Below, in pieces: positions 1 to 12,063 of a stretch of DNA of 64,000 bases. A program made the translations under genes and the position numbers. The stretch lies in assembly GCA_002633005.1 (NCBI GenBank), contig NMRA01000484.1, positions 258,681-322,680 of the forward strand, in the 5' to 3' direction. The first letter of the stretch is position 1. Each line of letters begins with the position of its first letter. Source of the stretch: Phoronis australis. Taxonomy: Eukaryota; Phoronida; Phoronidae. Under the pieces are notes generated by a model, which made no database searches, had not been told where the DNA came from, and saw only the letters and a program-made list of their open reading frames with translations.

Positions 1-1339
1 CGTGATACATGCATTCTGGGGGTTTGGAATATTCACTCACCAGATGTCACCATTAGTTTGGGAAAGGCCTCAGAGTGAAGGCCAAAAAATGTCAACTAGG
101 TAAGTAAATCATTGACTGTTTACTAAGAACTGTATTCCAATAATGCAATGGTTATATCGTTTATATTTTTTACAATGAGAAAAGTGGTATTGCACCGATC
201 TACATATGCCAAGTGAGGATAAAATAGGTCATTTGAACAGCATCATGTTATACCGTCATACCTATCGGTATCTTTGGAACAGAGTAAACATGCGTTCTTA
301 AAACTTAGTCGAACGGCGAATTCTATCAAAACATTAACTTCTTGTAGCACAAAGTCCGTGGCTGGCTGGTCTTGGTACAAGCGTCATTTCCAACGTCACT
401 GCACAGAACACGGACCAAGTCGTTATTTGGGATGCCATGTCAACGGTTCGGGCATTGCATGTCAAATACAACTCAAAATTCACAAGTTTAATTTCCACCT
501 TTGAAACCATGTCATTGCAGTTTTGAAAAGAAAACATTTCAAAACAAAATTTCAAATGACTGTTCAGAAACATGCTTTTAAAAAAGTGCCTTCCAATGAA
601 CAAAAAACATTTTTTAATTAATGGGTCTCAAGTTGTTCCTTAATAAAATTGAAGATGATTTCGTGGCTTCAAAAAATTTGACTTCATTATTCTTCTGACC
701 AAGCAAGTAAAGTTTTATGTCATCGTAACCATAAATTTTTAGTATGATCTGAAGAAATAACGAACAGTCAGTTTCAGATCTTCCCAAACACAGAGAACCC
801 TTCCAAACTAAGTACCGATAAGATCAATTTCATAAAAGGAAGTGGACCAAAACCTTTGAGAGAAAGCACGGGTTTAATGTTGCTTTTATGTCCAGGTATA
901 TGATATTAAGACCATAGTAGTCTTTCTGTTGGCACAGGCCCGTATGGTAGATGTCGCCCGTAAGGCACTGTGACAGGCCTTCATCTAGAGAGCATTCAGA
1001 GCATCCAAATAGGACAACCTGACCCAAATTTAGACATCCTGACTAGGAAGCTCTGTTAAGCACTTGGGTGCACTGTTCCAACATTTGGACATTGAGTGAA
1101 ATAAGCATGTAACCACTGATGTCTTTAATAGCAGCTCTGTGAGCCATTGGTCCGTCCTGAATAAAAAGTTGATATGTCAGAAGATACAACAAACTATACT
1201 ACAGCCCTATGTCTCCATAGTAAAACACCACACTTCATCAGCAATTTGACTCGGTTTCATAAACTAGAGCAACGCGGAGCGTTGAAATGCGCCCACGAAT
1301 GCATTGCAAATGGTGTGATTTTAGGGTTATTTATTTGTA
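1..1339. other. No recognisable gene
   Basis: AT-rich sequence with only short chance ORFs on both strands. I see no domain, no convincing splice structure and no clear repeat before the modular repeat that starts near 1340. Confidence 0.5.
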
Positions 1340-2212
1340 TCATAAAAACGGCCACTAGATGGCGCAAAAACATACAATCCATCCAAAAACAAGAACATGG
1401 GGAAACAAAGGAAAACAGAATAAAATGAAATTGCCACTAGTGGGCACAGTGTCCGTTGGATCCACCTGAAAGTCATCGTCGTCTGTTGTTATCTTCATAT
1501 ATATATACACTTACTAAATTTAGTATACATAAGATACAACTATGGGAGCAAAACAAAACTACCACTAGGAGGCACCACAACAGTCAGTCCACCATCATCA
1601 AAGGTTCTTCACACTGAGAACATTTATGCCAATTTTCAAATGATTTGGTTGATACAGGGGTGGACGCCAAAAACAAGATTTGAAAACAGCAAAAATGGCC
1701 ACTAGGTGGTGAAAACTACCTCGATTCCATCCAAAAACAGAAAGATAGCGTCATCACACCAACAGATAACTACATTTAAAATTTTATGAAAATCTGTTAC
1801 GTACCTTTGAAGATACAGAGTTAAACGTAAAAATCTAAAATTGCCACTACGGGGTACAGCAGTAGTCAGATCTGTCCGAAAGTCGTCGTCATCCATATAA
1901 TTTTGCTAAATTAAGTAAACATCCTGCTACAGTTTAGGAGATACAGCCATAGACGCAAAAAAAACTGCCATTAGGATGCACCACAGTAGTCAAAATTGTC
2001 AGAAAATTATCGTCAATTGTCTTCTTTATAGTAAGCATATATATGCCAATTATCACAATCATCCTTTGAGCGGTTTGGTTGATAGAGGGGTGGACGCAAA
2101 AAACTCTCGAAAACAGTAAAAATGGCCACTAGGTGGCGCAACCTACGATGAATCCATCCGAAAACAGGAGGATAGCGTCATCTCACTAATAGGTGCCTAC
2201 ATTTATCTAAAC

Positions 2213-2730
2213 ATCATTCAACAAAGAATGGACTCACCGGAGACAGCCCAAGAGTTGTTATCTCTGCGGCGAAAGATGTTAAAGTTGAGTCCCGATGAGT
2301 TGCCAGCAGTCACTGGTACGGTGCGCGGCTTTAGACGCTCTGCGGCTGGGTTAAAGATCTTTTATAGGCCTAACTATCCCCAATTCCCGTACCAGTATGA
2401 ATTTCAAAAAATAACTTGACTTGGCTGCGTCAGATGTGATATGCGACGTTGATGTTGAAATTGCGCCATATTTTTTATGTTGATTTCCTTTATTGGTTTA
2501 TAATTCATATATTGCAATGTAGGCATCCTGGGGAGGCTTGGATGTACTTGTGACTGTAGAGTCGTCAAAATTTATCCATTCCCATGCTGACGATTTAACA
2601 CAGCATGTATAATGACCACCCGTCGTCTTTCTTCCATGGTGTTCAATGACTGCTTTTATTTTGTAGCCGGAGAGGTCATACGAGGAAATCTTTGTGTTGA
2701 TTTTTTCACCATTAGTCGCGGTACGTAAGA
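2213..2730. mobile_element. Foreign ~518-bp insert within the higher-order repeat
   Basis: The interval between the A core at 2126 and the next B core at 2788 is 662 bp instead of about 145 bp. The repeat breaks off after GGTGCCTACAT (ending 2212) and resumes with AAATTTCATGAAAATCCG at about 2731, which matches the uninterrupted copy near 3130. The insert carries the deubiquitinase fragment on the - strand and, on the + strand, an unrecognised short ORF at 2228-2419. I could not define a target duplication. Confidence 0.6.
2498..2715 (-). pseudogene. USP-family deubiquitinase (peptidase C19) C-terminal fragment
   Basis: About 72 residues, ending at a stop, match the histidine box of ubiquitin-specific proteases. 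Visible are YKIKAVIEHHG, then GGHYTCCVK with the catalytic-type histidine, then W-x-NFDDSTV, and finally AYIAIYEL, the usual end of the domain. In intact USPs this segment follows a Cys box several hundred residues upstream, and no Cys box is present here. Upstream of the fragment the reading frame runs directly into the surrounding repeat. It is therefore a captured exon or truncated retrocopy, not a working enzyme. The family assignment is firm; how it was captured is inferred. Confidence 0.75.
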
Positions 2731-3430
2731 TAAATTTCATGAAAATCCGTTGACTTTTGAAGATAGAGAGGTAAACGTAAAAAAATGCCACTAGGGGGCA
2801 CATCGGTAATCAGATCCATCTGAAAGTCGTCATCGTCCGTTGTTAACATCATATAAATAAAATTACCAAATTTCGTAAAGATCCCGCAAACGGTTTAGGT
2901 GATACAGCCACAGGCGCAAAAAAAACAAAACTGCCACTAGGAGGCGCCACAGTAGTTGAAATCGTCGGAAAATCATCGTCAACCGTCCTCATTGACAGTT
3001 TAGTTGATAGAGAGGTGGACGAAAAAGCAGACTCGAAAACAGCAAAAATGGCCACTAGGTATTGTAAACTGCGTCGAATCCATCCGAAAATGGGAGGATA
3101 GCGTCATTTCACTAATAGGTGCCTACATACCAAATTTCATGAAAATCCATTCAGGATTTTTGAAGATACAAAGGTAAGCCTTAAAAAAGTAAAATTGCCA
3201 CTAGGGGGCACACCAGAAATCGGATCTGTTCGAAAGTTGTCTCATGCAGTCCCATCTGCGAAAGGAACACATGTACAAAATTTCATGAACATACCTCAAT
3301 CGCTTTTGGAAATAGAGCAGCAGACGCCAGAGGGACGCCGGACAGACGGATGGACGGACGGATGGACGGACGGACGCAGATGACTGCATAATGCGTCCAC
3401 ATATAAATATGTGGGCGCATAAAAAGCAGT

Positions 3431-4379
3431 CATAGTCGCATGTCATTGGTTATAGCATTCAGACGATAACCCTGTTATGGAGTAGCCCATACTCAGCTCC
3501 TAAACAGAGCTGAAGGTAGCGTTTTTTACCACTTGGTGAAATGGTTATGAATTAAAAGAATGGGAGGAAAATTCTTGATCAGTGTGTTAGTACTAACCAA
3601 ATCAAATTCCCTTAACGTCTTTAGAAAACTGCAAACAGTCTTACTGGTACATTTTGGATCATTTTACCTTCCTCTAACAACAACGAATCAAATCGTATGC
3701 CATCTTGTGAGCTCATGACATCATGAAGTGACCCCAATGCCAGCCAATGAGTCCAGTGAATGCTATTAATTCATGAGTTGAGCAGTTGGTTGAAAATGCA
3801 AATGGCAGTGACAAGCGAAAAGTAAAAAGTTAAATCTTTGAGTGAATAATATTCGCAGTATAATTTCTTGAGATTCATGTATTCACGCGATCACAATTTC
3901 AACACGTGCAGGTTAATGCTTGAAGTGTAATTTGAGTGTGATGTGTATGGCAGTATGGCACCTAATTCTACACTTTCACTGAGTGGAATTCCAACCCTGT
4001 TTAAGGGCTGGCATACCCACTAGCAATGCAGCTGCTCAATGGATTTACATTTTGATCAATAAAATAAAGTATACTACAAACAACATGTACGGAAACAGTT
4101 GTCCTAAATATTCAAAGGATATGTCACCTGACCCCAAAAATTTATGACTTTAGCTGTAAGAAAACATGGCTGTCGATGGATTATTTTCAGCATGAAGCCA
4201 AGTAAATTTCACACTGGGTAATACGATTGTATAAGAAAGGATCAAAGAACATCAAAATAGACAATGTTTATCGACAGGTGAGTATGAACTTGTTGGCCTA
4301 TCTGGTATTCAGTATATTTTCAATCAAAAGTTATCGCTACCTACTGGCAATAACTATGCATATCCCATGCCGTGTGCTG
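3431..4379. other. No recognisable gene
   Basis: No domain, splice structure or strong repeat seen. The short ORFs here look like chance. Confidence 0.45.
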
Positions 4380-4384
4380 TGTAA

Positions 4385-4660
4385 AAAAGGCCAGTTTCCG
4401 ATTTTGGGAAGTGAACGAAGGACTACTCGAAGACAAAGTTTGAGAACAGCAGTATTTGTTCGAGTTGGAAGGACTTAAAGACATCGATGGCCTCCTACGG
4501 AGTCCCTCTATGTGGAAAATGTACTTAAAACAACATGACATTGATGTTTTAACCAATGTGAGGCATAATTCGTCAAAAAGCTTCTGGTGTATGAAGCTCC
4601 TATAGGAGATTCACCGTCTATACTGGGGAGATAGAGAGAGTGGTCATTGTCTACCTGTTG
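4385..4660 (-). repeat. Solo copy of the arm of the 27.1-28.1 kb foldback element
   Basis: The sequence matches the right arm of the inverted-repeat element at 27099-28065. Shared landmarks in the same order are GACTGCTCGAAG-like, GTATTTGTTCGAGTTGG, ACATCGA-x-GGCCTCCTA, GAGGCATAATTCG and GTGGTCATTG. The reverse strand keeps an ORF (4341-4556) similar to those in both arms at 27 kb. It is clearly more diverged than the two 27-kb arms are from each other. Confidence 0.65.
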
Positions 4661-4685
4661 TCTAGCTTCATCGAGGATATGTATA

Positions 4686-5869
4686 GACCTAATTCACGAG
4701 GCGGACATTAAAATCCAAAGTGAGGCTCACTGCGATAAACAAAGCGGAAGTTAACATTGCCTGAGTTAAATGGCCGTTCTTTCGAGTCCAACCTGGATAT
4801 TAAATCTTAAAAATGTGTCGCTAATTAAATACAGGGATGTAGAAAAATACATTAGAGAACAAGTCAAATGTACCAAAGAGTTGTCTGACGAAAGAGTATA
4901 ATTTTTTTTCGGAAAACTAGGTTCAAAACATGAAAAGTAAATAATATGACTAAACTACGACGATCGTTGTGTTACGGATTAGGTATTAGGCTGAATGCAG
5001 GGATATGTTTCTTCTTGTAGTTGTTGATAAAAATGCTTTCTACACGAACCAGGTCATCTGCTTGTATTTTGTTGATGAGTTAAAGATATATTCGACAGTG
5101 GTGGCTCATCGCATTTTGCAGTCATGTGCAATTATTCACGTCTGGTTTAACGTTAATCAAGAATATTAACATCAAGCATAGCCTGGCTAATGGTGAGGTA
5201 GTGACTACCAGGACTAACAGTTGATTTGTCATTGATCTGAAAGAATAACTGATGTTATTAAATATCTTTTTATTAAAATAAAAAACAGACTCGTAATTGA
5301 AAATAAATATCATTTGACCATTCTTTAAATTTTGAAAAAAAAATAAAAACAAGCACAGCCACAGAAATCGCTTAGGCATTACATCCAGGTTCTCATTCAC
5401 TCCCTTGCACACATTCACAAGTAATTATTTGACCATCGATTCTTCTTTCTTGGTTTTAATAATTCTTACGTTTATTTCATGTGTTAGGTTTCAAATATCA
5501 ATCAGTGGACCAAGTTGAATTTTAAAATTAAAACACCTAATTCGTTCCTTCAAAACATAACCTGGCTGGCCGAAAATTCTCTGCTCATTGGTATGATGCT
5601 CGGCATCCAAGATGCGACAAAATATGATCTAACTTTTCGAAAACTTATAAATTTTACACAGACATATTTTCCTTCATCGCGGCATATGGCAACAAACCTA
5701 CGCTTCCTAATCTCAACGTCCCTAGGGATTGTGAAACAGACAGTTGAGTGTCCGTATTTTTTCTAGCTGTTCGAGCAGCGCTGAATACAACCAGTATGCC
5801 GATAAGCCAACAGAGCTATCGTAGCGAGCCTCGTTTTGGAACACCCCTCCTGTCGGCGTGAATTAGGTC
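4686..5869. mobile_element. 1.18-kb non-autonomous DNA transposon with 13-bp TIRs and TATA target duplication
   Basis: The ends are perfect inverted repeats: GACCTAATTCACG at 4686-4698 and CGTGAATTAGGTC at 5857-5869. Inverted similarity continues inward (GAGGCTCAC near 4720 against GAGCCTCG near 5825). TATA flanks it on both sides (4682-4685 and 5870-5873). The neighbouring tandem copy has the uninterrupted site GATATGTATAGAACCAGAAA at about 6088, which shows the insertion point directly. No transposase is recognisable inside, so it would have been mobilised in trans. The superfamily is not determined; a 4-bp TATA duplication is compatible with several. Confidence 0.85.
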
Positions 5870-6285
5870 TATAGAACCAGAAAGGATCAATGAAGAAAGT
5901 AAGGACTTGTTAAGAAACAATTTTAGGTATAAAATGTATTTTCGATTAGGTGAAAACAACTTATTCGGTAACCGTATATCGGCTACTTCCCATTTAAAAT
6001 ACACAGAATGAAATTACTACAGAAAGTGATGGGGAGTATTGTAGCCCCTGCATAGCCAGCCGAGGGGATACGTGTTGCCTAGTTTCATCGAGGATATGTA
6101 TAGAACCAGAAAGGATTACTGAAAAAAGTATGCATTTTGTAAGTGTATTTTTGACAAAGTGAAAACCACTCGTTTCAGTGACCGTATTTCAACTACAGGG
6201 TATGAGAATAGTACAGAAACTGATGGGGAGGACTATAGCACCTGTATAGCCAGCCGAGGGGTTGAGTGTTGCCTATCGTTATGGA
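5870..6285 (+). repeat. Two tandem ~210-bp units
   Basis: Unit 1 (left part at about 4656-4685, remainder 5870-6065) and unit 2 (about 6066-6285) share TTCATCGAGGATATGTATAG, AACCAGAAAGGAT, GTGAAAAC, GATGGGGAG and CATAGCCAGCCGAGGGG-like blocks. Unit 1 was split by the transposon at 4686-5869; unit 2 is intact. Confidence 0.7.
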
Positions 6286-9200
6286 GGCAGTGACAAATTG
6301 GGAATCCAAGTTTAGATGTCCTATTTTCGAAATCCGCTAAATGAATCTGCCCCTCCGCCTCGCCTCTGGTCAGTGGGATAGTCATCTTAATAACGAAAAT
6401 AAAAAGTGCCCCCTGCGCCATAGATGAGTCCTGGACAACGGACATGTTTATTTTTACATGGTCCATGACACGTCAATTAATGAGATTTCGTACATTTGTA
6501 AACAATCAAATTCAAAATTGTGAACACACTGCCTTGGCTGGAGTGGAGAGCAAACACGTTTTGTGATTTGCTCGGGAAACACCCCGTACATTTCACATTG
6601 CATGAGCAATTTCTACCACAATAAATCCTAAAAAGCGAACTTACATAACTTCTTGTCGATTGGGTGGTTAGATGTGTCCATAACACGCAGTTATAATAGA
6701 ATTGAACAACGAGTTTTTGAGAAAAGTTCGAAGAACTTCAAACCATGTTTTCGCAACCAACAAAGCGTAGAATTGTGGGTATGACCTATTTTTAGTAGCG
6801 TTAAAATAAACCGGAAGACTGGGGTTTTCCCGGAAAATTTCAGGCCACCTCGAGTCTTCGTGAGGACAGTGGAGAGCAGTCGCCAAACAAGTTGTGCTGC
6901 ATTATAGGACGAAAACCAGAATTGTTTTATGAATGTTTAGACTCACAGGAGACCTGATGATATATGATCAATTCTGCAGAATACACTGCTTTTCTTCACC
7001 CTATTAAGGCTTGAACATTCCGTAAGAAAAATGAAGTTACCTTGAAGATACCACAAATACTTTCACGTATCTTACCGAGGCAAGAAAAAATGTTTATAAG
7101 GTTTTGGTTAGCCAAATGCACAAAAAAAAAACAAAATTTGAAAAAATGGGAGACAGTTTTAAATACTTCGCTAACTACTGAGTGATAACGGAAAGCTCAC
7201 AGTTTTGCTGTTAACTTCACGAATCAATTAAAGTGTTTCAAATTCGTTTGACGTACAGAATCCATAGCACTAACACTTTTTTCTTAAACATTAGAGTACC
7301 TGTTTCACATATGTACAGTTTTTGTGGGGAAGAACAAGAGAAAATTGTTCATTTGTGTCGGTTGTTTAAATTTGTGCAATCTTTTTGGTCCTCCTTACTT
7401 CAACTTCATTGGATAATTCTAAGAATTAATGTCTTTATCTATTGATGACATAATCTTCGGCACATTCACAGGACCAAAATTTTTGAATTTAATATTAACC
7501 TGAGGCAGGTGTCATATATACCGCCAGAAATTTGTCAAATGCTTGCCGTGTTTCAATTTACTAAAAACAGAAATAAATTTGGGAAATTTATTTTCCAAAA
7601 CAATTGTAAGTTTTCAATAGTTGATGGACCCTATGGTTCTTTTGTTTGCAGAATCCTGACAATATTAAGAGGCGCTGGGTGAATTTGAGCGATTGATAAA
7701 GCAGATAATATTAATATTGTTCATACTTATCCCAGTTCAATTTTCCCCTGTTTATGATGTCTGTGAGTATGATTGAATAAATTTTTCAAAAAAAAATTTA
7801 AATATCACATGTGTGGGCTACTTATGTTTAAAGACAATGTTACCATTAAATGTGATCTCGTGATAAGCAGTGACCAGCCGTAGCCGCAGGCGTAGCTGAA
7901 GGTGGGGCGGGCCGGGAGAAACTGCCAGGGCGACCTGTTAAACATGACAAAAGTATCGATATTTTCGCTCGAAATTCAGTATGGTTATTAGGAAATCATT
8001 AATCACGTATAGTGGAGTTCATCTGCCACAGACGCTGGCTGTGTTGATGAAATTGTCGGACGTTAACAAGATTATTTTTTTCGCCCAAGATGATTTTGAC
8101 TACATGTCAGTCGGAATAATAGTCTGCAAGGATCTTTAGATGCTCGAAGTATTGGTAGTCGTAAAAAGAAGACTGCTGCAATTTCTTAAACACGTGATTT
8201 TTGTTATTCTGAAACCGAAGGCAACCACTGGAATCGGTCACTTGTGATCAGTGAGTTCACGTTACCACGCATAGAATTCTGAAAATGTCTTATGCGAGGG
8301 CCCCCCGCTGAATCCCCGTGGGATACCTGACTCCTATGCTCTCTTGCCTCTGCATGCATGCCTGCGGGAAGTGTCTTTTACTTACTGTTCAAAAAGCCGA
8401 TTTTACACAACTGTAAAAGGCATGCAAAAAATCAAAAGGTGCACTGTGCGTGCAGTTTTCTAATTCTTTGATTAGTTTTGCCTAATTCTGTAAGAAACTG
8501 GTGTTCAAATGAGTTTTGATACAGATTGTATTTCGACCACCAAACATGAAGTTTCATACTCGAAAATTCCGCACAGCAATCCTTCTCAGTGGACTTATAA
8601 TCCTAAATTTTCGAATAGAGATCCGTAGGCCTACTTTTAGAACCACAATTAGTCATTCCTACTGTTTGTAGGGTTTCCCAAATGAATAGCGTCAGCAAGT
8701 GCCAAACAAAAAAGTCTTCATGAAGGAGACTTAGGACAGTTTATTTCAGTTTGTTTTGGCCTACGCGTATCTACAAACTTATCAAATTAAACTTGAGAAA
8801 AAACCAATGGTAGTCTAACATGAAGAGTTTGCCGCAAAGACGCCAAGTACTCAATATTTTACGATATTATGCAATTTATAAAGCATTTGAACACTATTTT
8901 TGATTTCAAATACCAGGTAACGTATTTCATCAAAGAGATTGGTTTTTTGTTGAGCCTTTGTTACAAGAGCATTAAATAATATTATTATTAAAAATAACGA
9001 CAGCAAATGTCGTAAAACGTCGAACTTGAATTTATCAAAGAATTATTTTTGTTTCAGTTAATTCACGTCAACAAAACTTACTTCACAACCCCAGCAACAT
9101 AGTATTATCGCCACTATCTTGAAAATGGCGCGCTTTCTTGTGTTTGAGGTAAAATACCCCGATAGCAAATCATAAGAAATGGGGCATGAAAAGCCCAGAG

Positions 9201-9524
9201 TGTTTTGTTTTTTGCCTGTCAATAGTCACTTAAGTGATCAGTGGAAAGTAGATAATTGTGTTTTGTCATACTGACCTCCGAGTCATTTTGGGTCTTCTTC
9301 CTGGATCTTTACAAAGCAGTTTGACGGTCTGTCACTTGTTCAGTGCATAGCGTGGTGGGGTTGTTCGGTTCCTTTAGAATATCTAATCTAGGTGAATTTT
9401 AGCCCCTTCGTACGTCTCCAAGGGGTCGCCCCCAGCATTCGGGGCGGTGCATGCTTCTGTTGTCAGATGCTGGAACCTCGTTCATTTTGTATGCTAAGTG
9501 CTCTTGACTGTCTTGTTGTTGCTT
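6286..9524. other. No recognisable gene
   Basis: Over 3 kb of AT-rich DNA. The short ORFs show no domain or coding character that I can recognise, and I found no strong tandem or inverted repeats. Confidence 0.45.
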
Positions 9525-9527
9525 ATT

Positions 9528-9845
9528 ATGGGCGGATCCAGGATTTTGAGTTGGGGGGGCAGGGCACAGGAATAACCAGAATTTCGGCAGATACGCGCGC
9601 CCAGCTTAACATGTGGGGATGCAGGGTCTCGAATTTCTGTGTTTGCGGACCTTTTGACTAAAAAAAGCGGTACACGGGGTTTGTTCAGGGCCTATGCATT
9701 GTGAATACACCTCCTGAATGCGCGCGTGTGCTAGTCAGCAATTTGCACCCGAACTCCCAAATGGTATCTGGTAGAATTTTAGGGGGGCCATGGGCCCCTT
9801 GCCCCCCCCCCCTCCCCCAAATCCGCTTCTGCTTATGATAAAAAC
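9528..9845. mobile_element. Small MITE-like element with G-rich ends
   Basis: The left edge GGCGGATCCAGGATTTTGAG followed by a G run (about 9532-9560) is mirrored on the right by a C run then CCCCCAAATCCGCTTCTG (about 9805-9834). A similar GGCGGATCTACA-GGGGGGG edge occurs at about 52112-52130 beside an assembly gap. No coding capacity. The TIRs are imperfect, so the limits are approximate. Confidence 0.4.
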
Positions 9846-12063
9846 CGATGCATTCCGAATGGTCACCCCCTGCCATATATTACCTTATAATAAAAGCTGT
9901 TCAATATGGTAGCCGTGTTACAACAAATACAAAAGCGCGGTCTGTGTAAACATTCACTATTCTACCTCTAGGTGGCACTGTGTAAACCGACTGAAACCTG
10001 TCGGTGCATTTTGTCGTCCACGTGTAAATCGTGTTTTGTGAGTGTGGCTGGCCGTGTTAAGTTTACAGAGCCGTGAACCACAACTACAGCGATGATCATG
10101 AGTTCTTCACCTTAGTAAGCCGTATTGTGAGGGTTTTGTCATGCGAGGATCACAGGTATGAAACGCTGGCCCTCTTGCTGGGCCAAGGACGCCGGGGTTG
10201 GGAGAAATGGAATGGCACCCTTTTTCAAGAGGTTTAAGAATCGATAAAGAATACAGCCTTGGAACGGTGCCTCTCAGTGAAAGGATTTGTAACCTGAGTA
10301 ATGTTAAGGCCATTGGTGATCAGATACAATGTGTTTTTTCCCCTTTTTTCTGTCCACCCATGGAGAGAGTTGAATGAAGTGAATTTGATTCAACATGATT
10401 TTTATTTGTGATGTCCGACACCAGTTTATTGGATTATAGCAAACGGCATAGTTTTAGTTTTGTAATTTACGTTCTATTGCATCCTAAATGGGCATTAGCT
10501 ATTGTATTTTAGATACTGTAGATATTTCTTGAAGTTGCAACGCGCAGATATACGTGAAACATTCGTAAGATATTTTCCTGTGGAGAATTTCTCGCTTATA
10601 GACTCACTGGTCACCGCTCAGATTCCCTAAGCCCCAGCCCGGCAACTTTTAGGATGCCTATTCAACACGGCGTTTGTATTGAGATTGATCTGAGCTAGCA
10701 TTATTGTTAGTACCCCCAATTTGGTTTTCTCTGACATTTGCATAGAGTTAAAGCCTGCAATGTGGAGAGTAGTTTTAATTTTGTACATTTTAAACATTAC
10801 AAAAAGACTAAATAATTAATTTGTGCTAATCTTGACTAGGGGCCACTTCCCAATGGAACGTTGGTACGGTTGTAGCTGGCCTAGCTGTGGCTTGATCTTG
10901 ATCATTGTATCCCATATTGTTCACATAACTGTACATACAGTTACCATCATCGATGTACGCTAGCGCAATTGCTGAACTTGCTTCTATATTGGGTTCCCTG
11001 TACACAATCTCTTTTTTATCTTTGAACTCATATATCCCAGACGGGGATCAAAGTTCAAATAAACGATATAGTATTACTATACACCTGTACCACGAAAACA
11101 TACCTGTCTTCCGACTATGCAGAATTCGACTTACGCTATAGCAGTAACCTACACATGCGACCAGGTACCAAACGAAGGCAGCACGTTGACCAGCCGACAA
11201 GAGTAGCTTGGCTTTGCAAGAAGATGCCTGTGTTGATGTCTCATTGTTTGGTGGCATCTTTTTATGGTATCAATTTCACCAGAATTGTCGTTTATTGTAT
11301 TTGAATTCCACCCAGCCTGATTCCACTAAGCCGGCTATTCCGGCAGATTTGAATATGCGGCCGTGAGAGCAACATTCCTAAATTTCCCGCAATCTGTGAC
11401 TTCAAAAATACTTTTTTACACTGTGGTACAGGCAGATGAAAATTTACTCCTGGCATTTTTTGTCCAGTCGTTCCAGCCCCATTGATTCGTTGTAAGATAT
11501 CGCATGCAAATGAGACTGCTGGACTGTCAGTTTTGCGTATTTTCGTTCGGTTTTAATCAGCTACATGAGGTAAGCCCAGCCATCAAAGAAGGTAAAATTC
11601 AAATGAAATCAGTTTTTGGACTTTGCGCGAGGTTTTTAAGTCTTTTTAGTCCGCATATTCTTTGTATTTTCAGGTTTTGTGCTTGTCCTGTGGAAAAGCA
11701 AACTGGGACTGAGTGAACCTGGTTTTACACGTATCAACCCTGATTAGACATTGAAGCCGAACTCCAGTTCGTCACTGTGAACATTCTGCTTTATTTTCTT
11801 GGGCATACACACGTTATGACCGAAGTTACGCGGGAAAGAGAATTTGCCGTTTGACTCAAGCAAATAGTGGACTAGAGATCCAGCCTCGTGCATAGAATTA
11901 TGTTACAACACGACATTCTTAGAAGCTGATGCCACAGAAGGATACCTCACTTCAGACATTGCCAGTGGTATAACACACGCAGTGCCGACGAAGCCTGGCT
12001 TGTGCACAGGACAAATAAAAAAGATTGCCTGCAGTGACTGCTTATAAGTTATTATTTTTTAAA
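9846..12063. other. Upstream region of the MFS gene; no gene recognised
   Basis: No domain was recognised. The stretch presumably contains the promoter and 5' UTR of the transporter that starts at 12064, but I see no clear TATA box near it. Confidence 0.4.

Larger units (their letters stand above)
1340..3430 (+). repeat. Three-type higher-order repeat, Helentron/pearl-like non-autonomous element
   Basis: The core GCCACTAG (or a one-base variant) recurs at 1351, 1433, 1561, 1698, 1843, 1967, 2126, 2788, 2933, 3051 and 3197, usually 118-159 bp apart. The monomers fall into three types that cycle in order: A (GGCCACTAGGTGGC), B (TTGCCACTAGGGGGCA) and C (CTGCCACTAGGAGGC). Long shared stretches between them mention 'ATTTCATGAAAATCC' and 'GAAGATACAGAGG'. 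The array ends in a GGAC/GGAT microsatellite (about 3345-3375) and then a hairpin at about 3391-3420 (ATGCGTCCACATAT paired with ATATGTGGGCGCAT). A tandem core followed by an ACGG-type microsatellite and a terminal hairpin is the known layout of pearl/HINE elements of bivalves; family assignment is inference. Diverged copies lie in WLS introns at 33655-34490 and 35640-36485. Confidence 0.75.

Noticed and set aside
3195-3446. ORFs with WTDGWTDG or VRPSVRPSV repeats
   Set aside because: Translations of the GGAC/GGAT microsatellite at the end of the modular repeat.
12025-12063. Upstream extension of the MFS protein
   Set aside because: The in-frame extension starts at TTG, not ATG; the ATG at 12064 has a good context.
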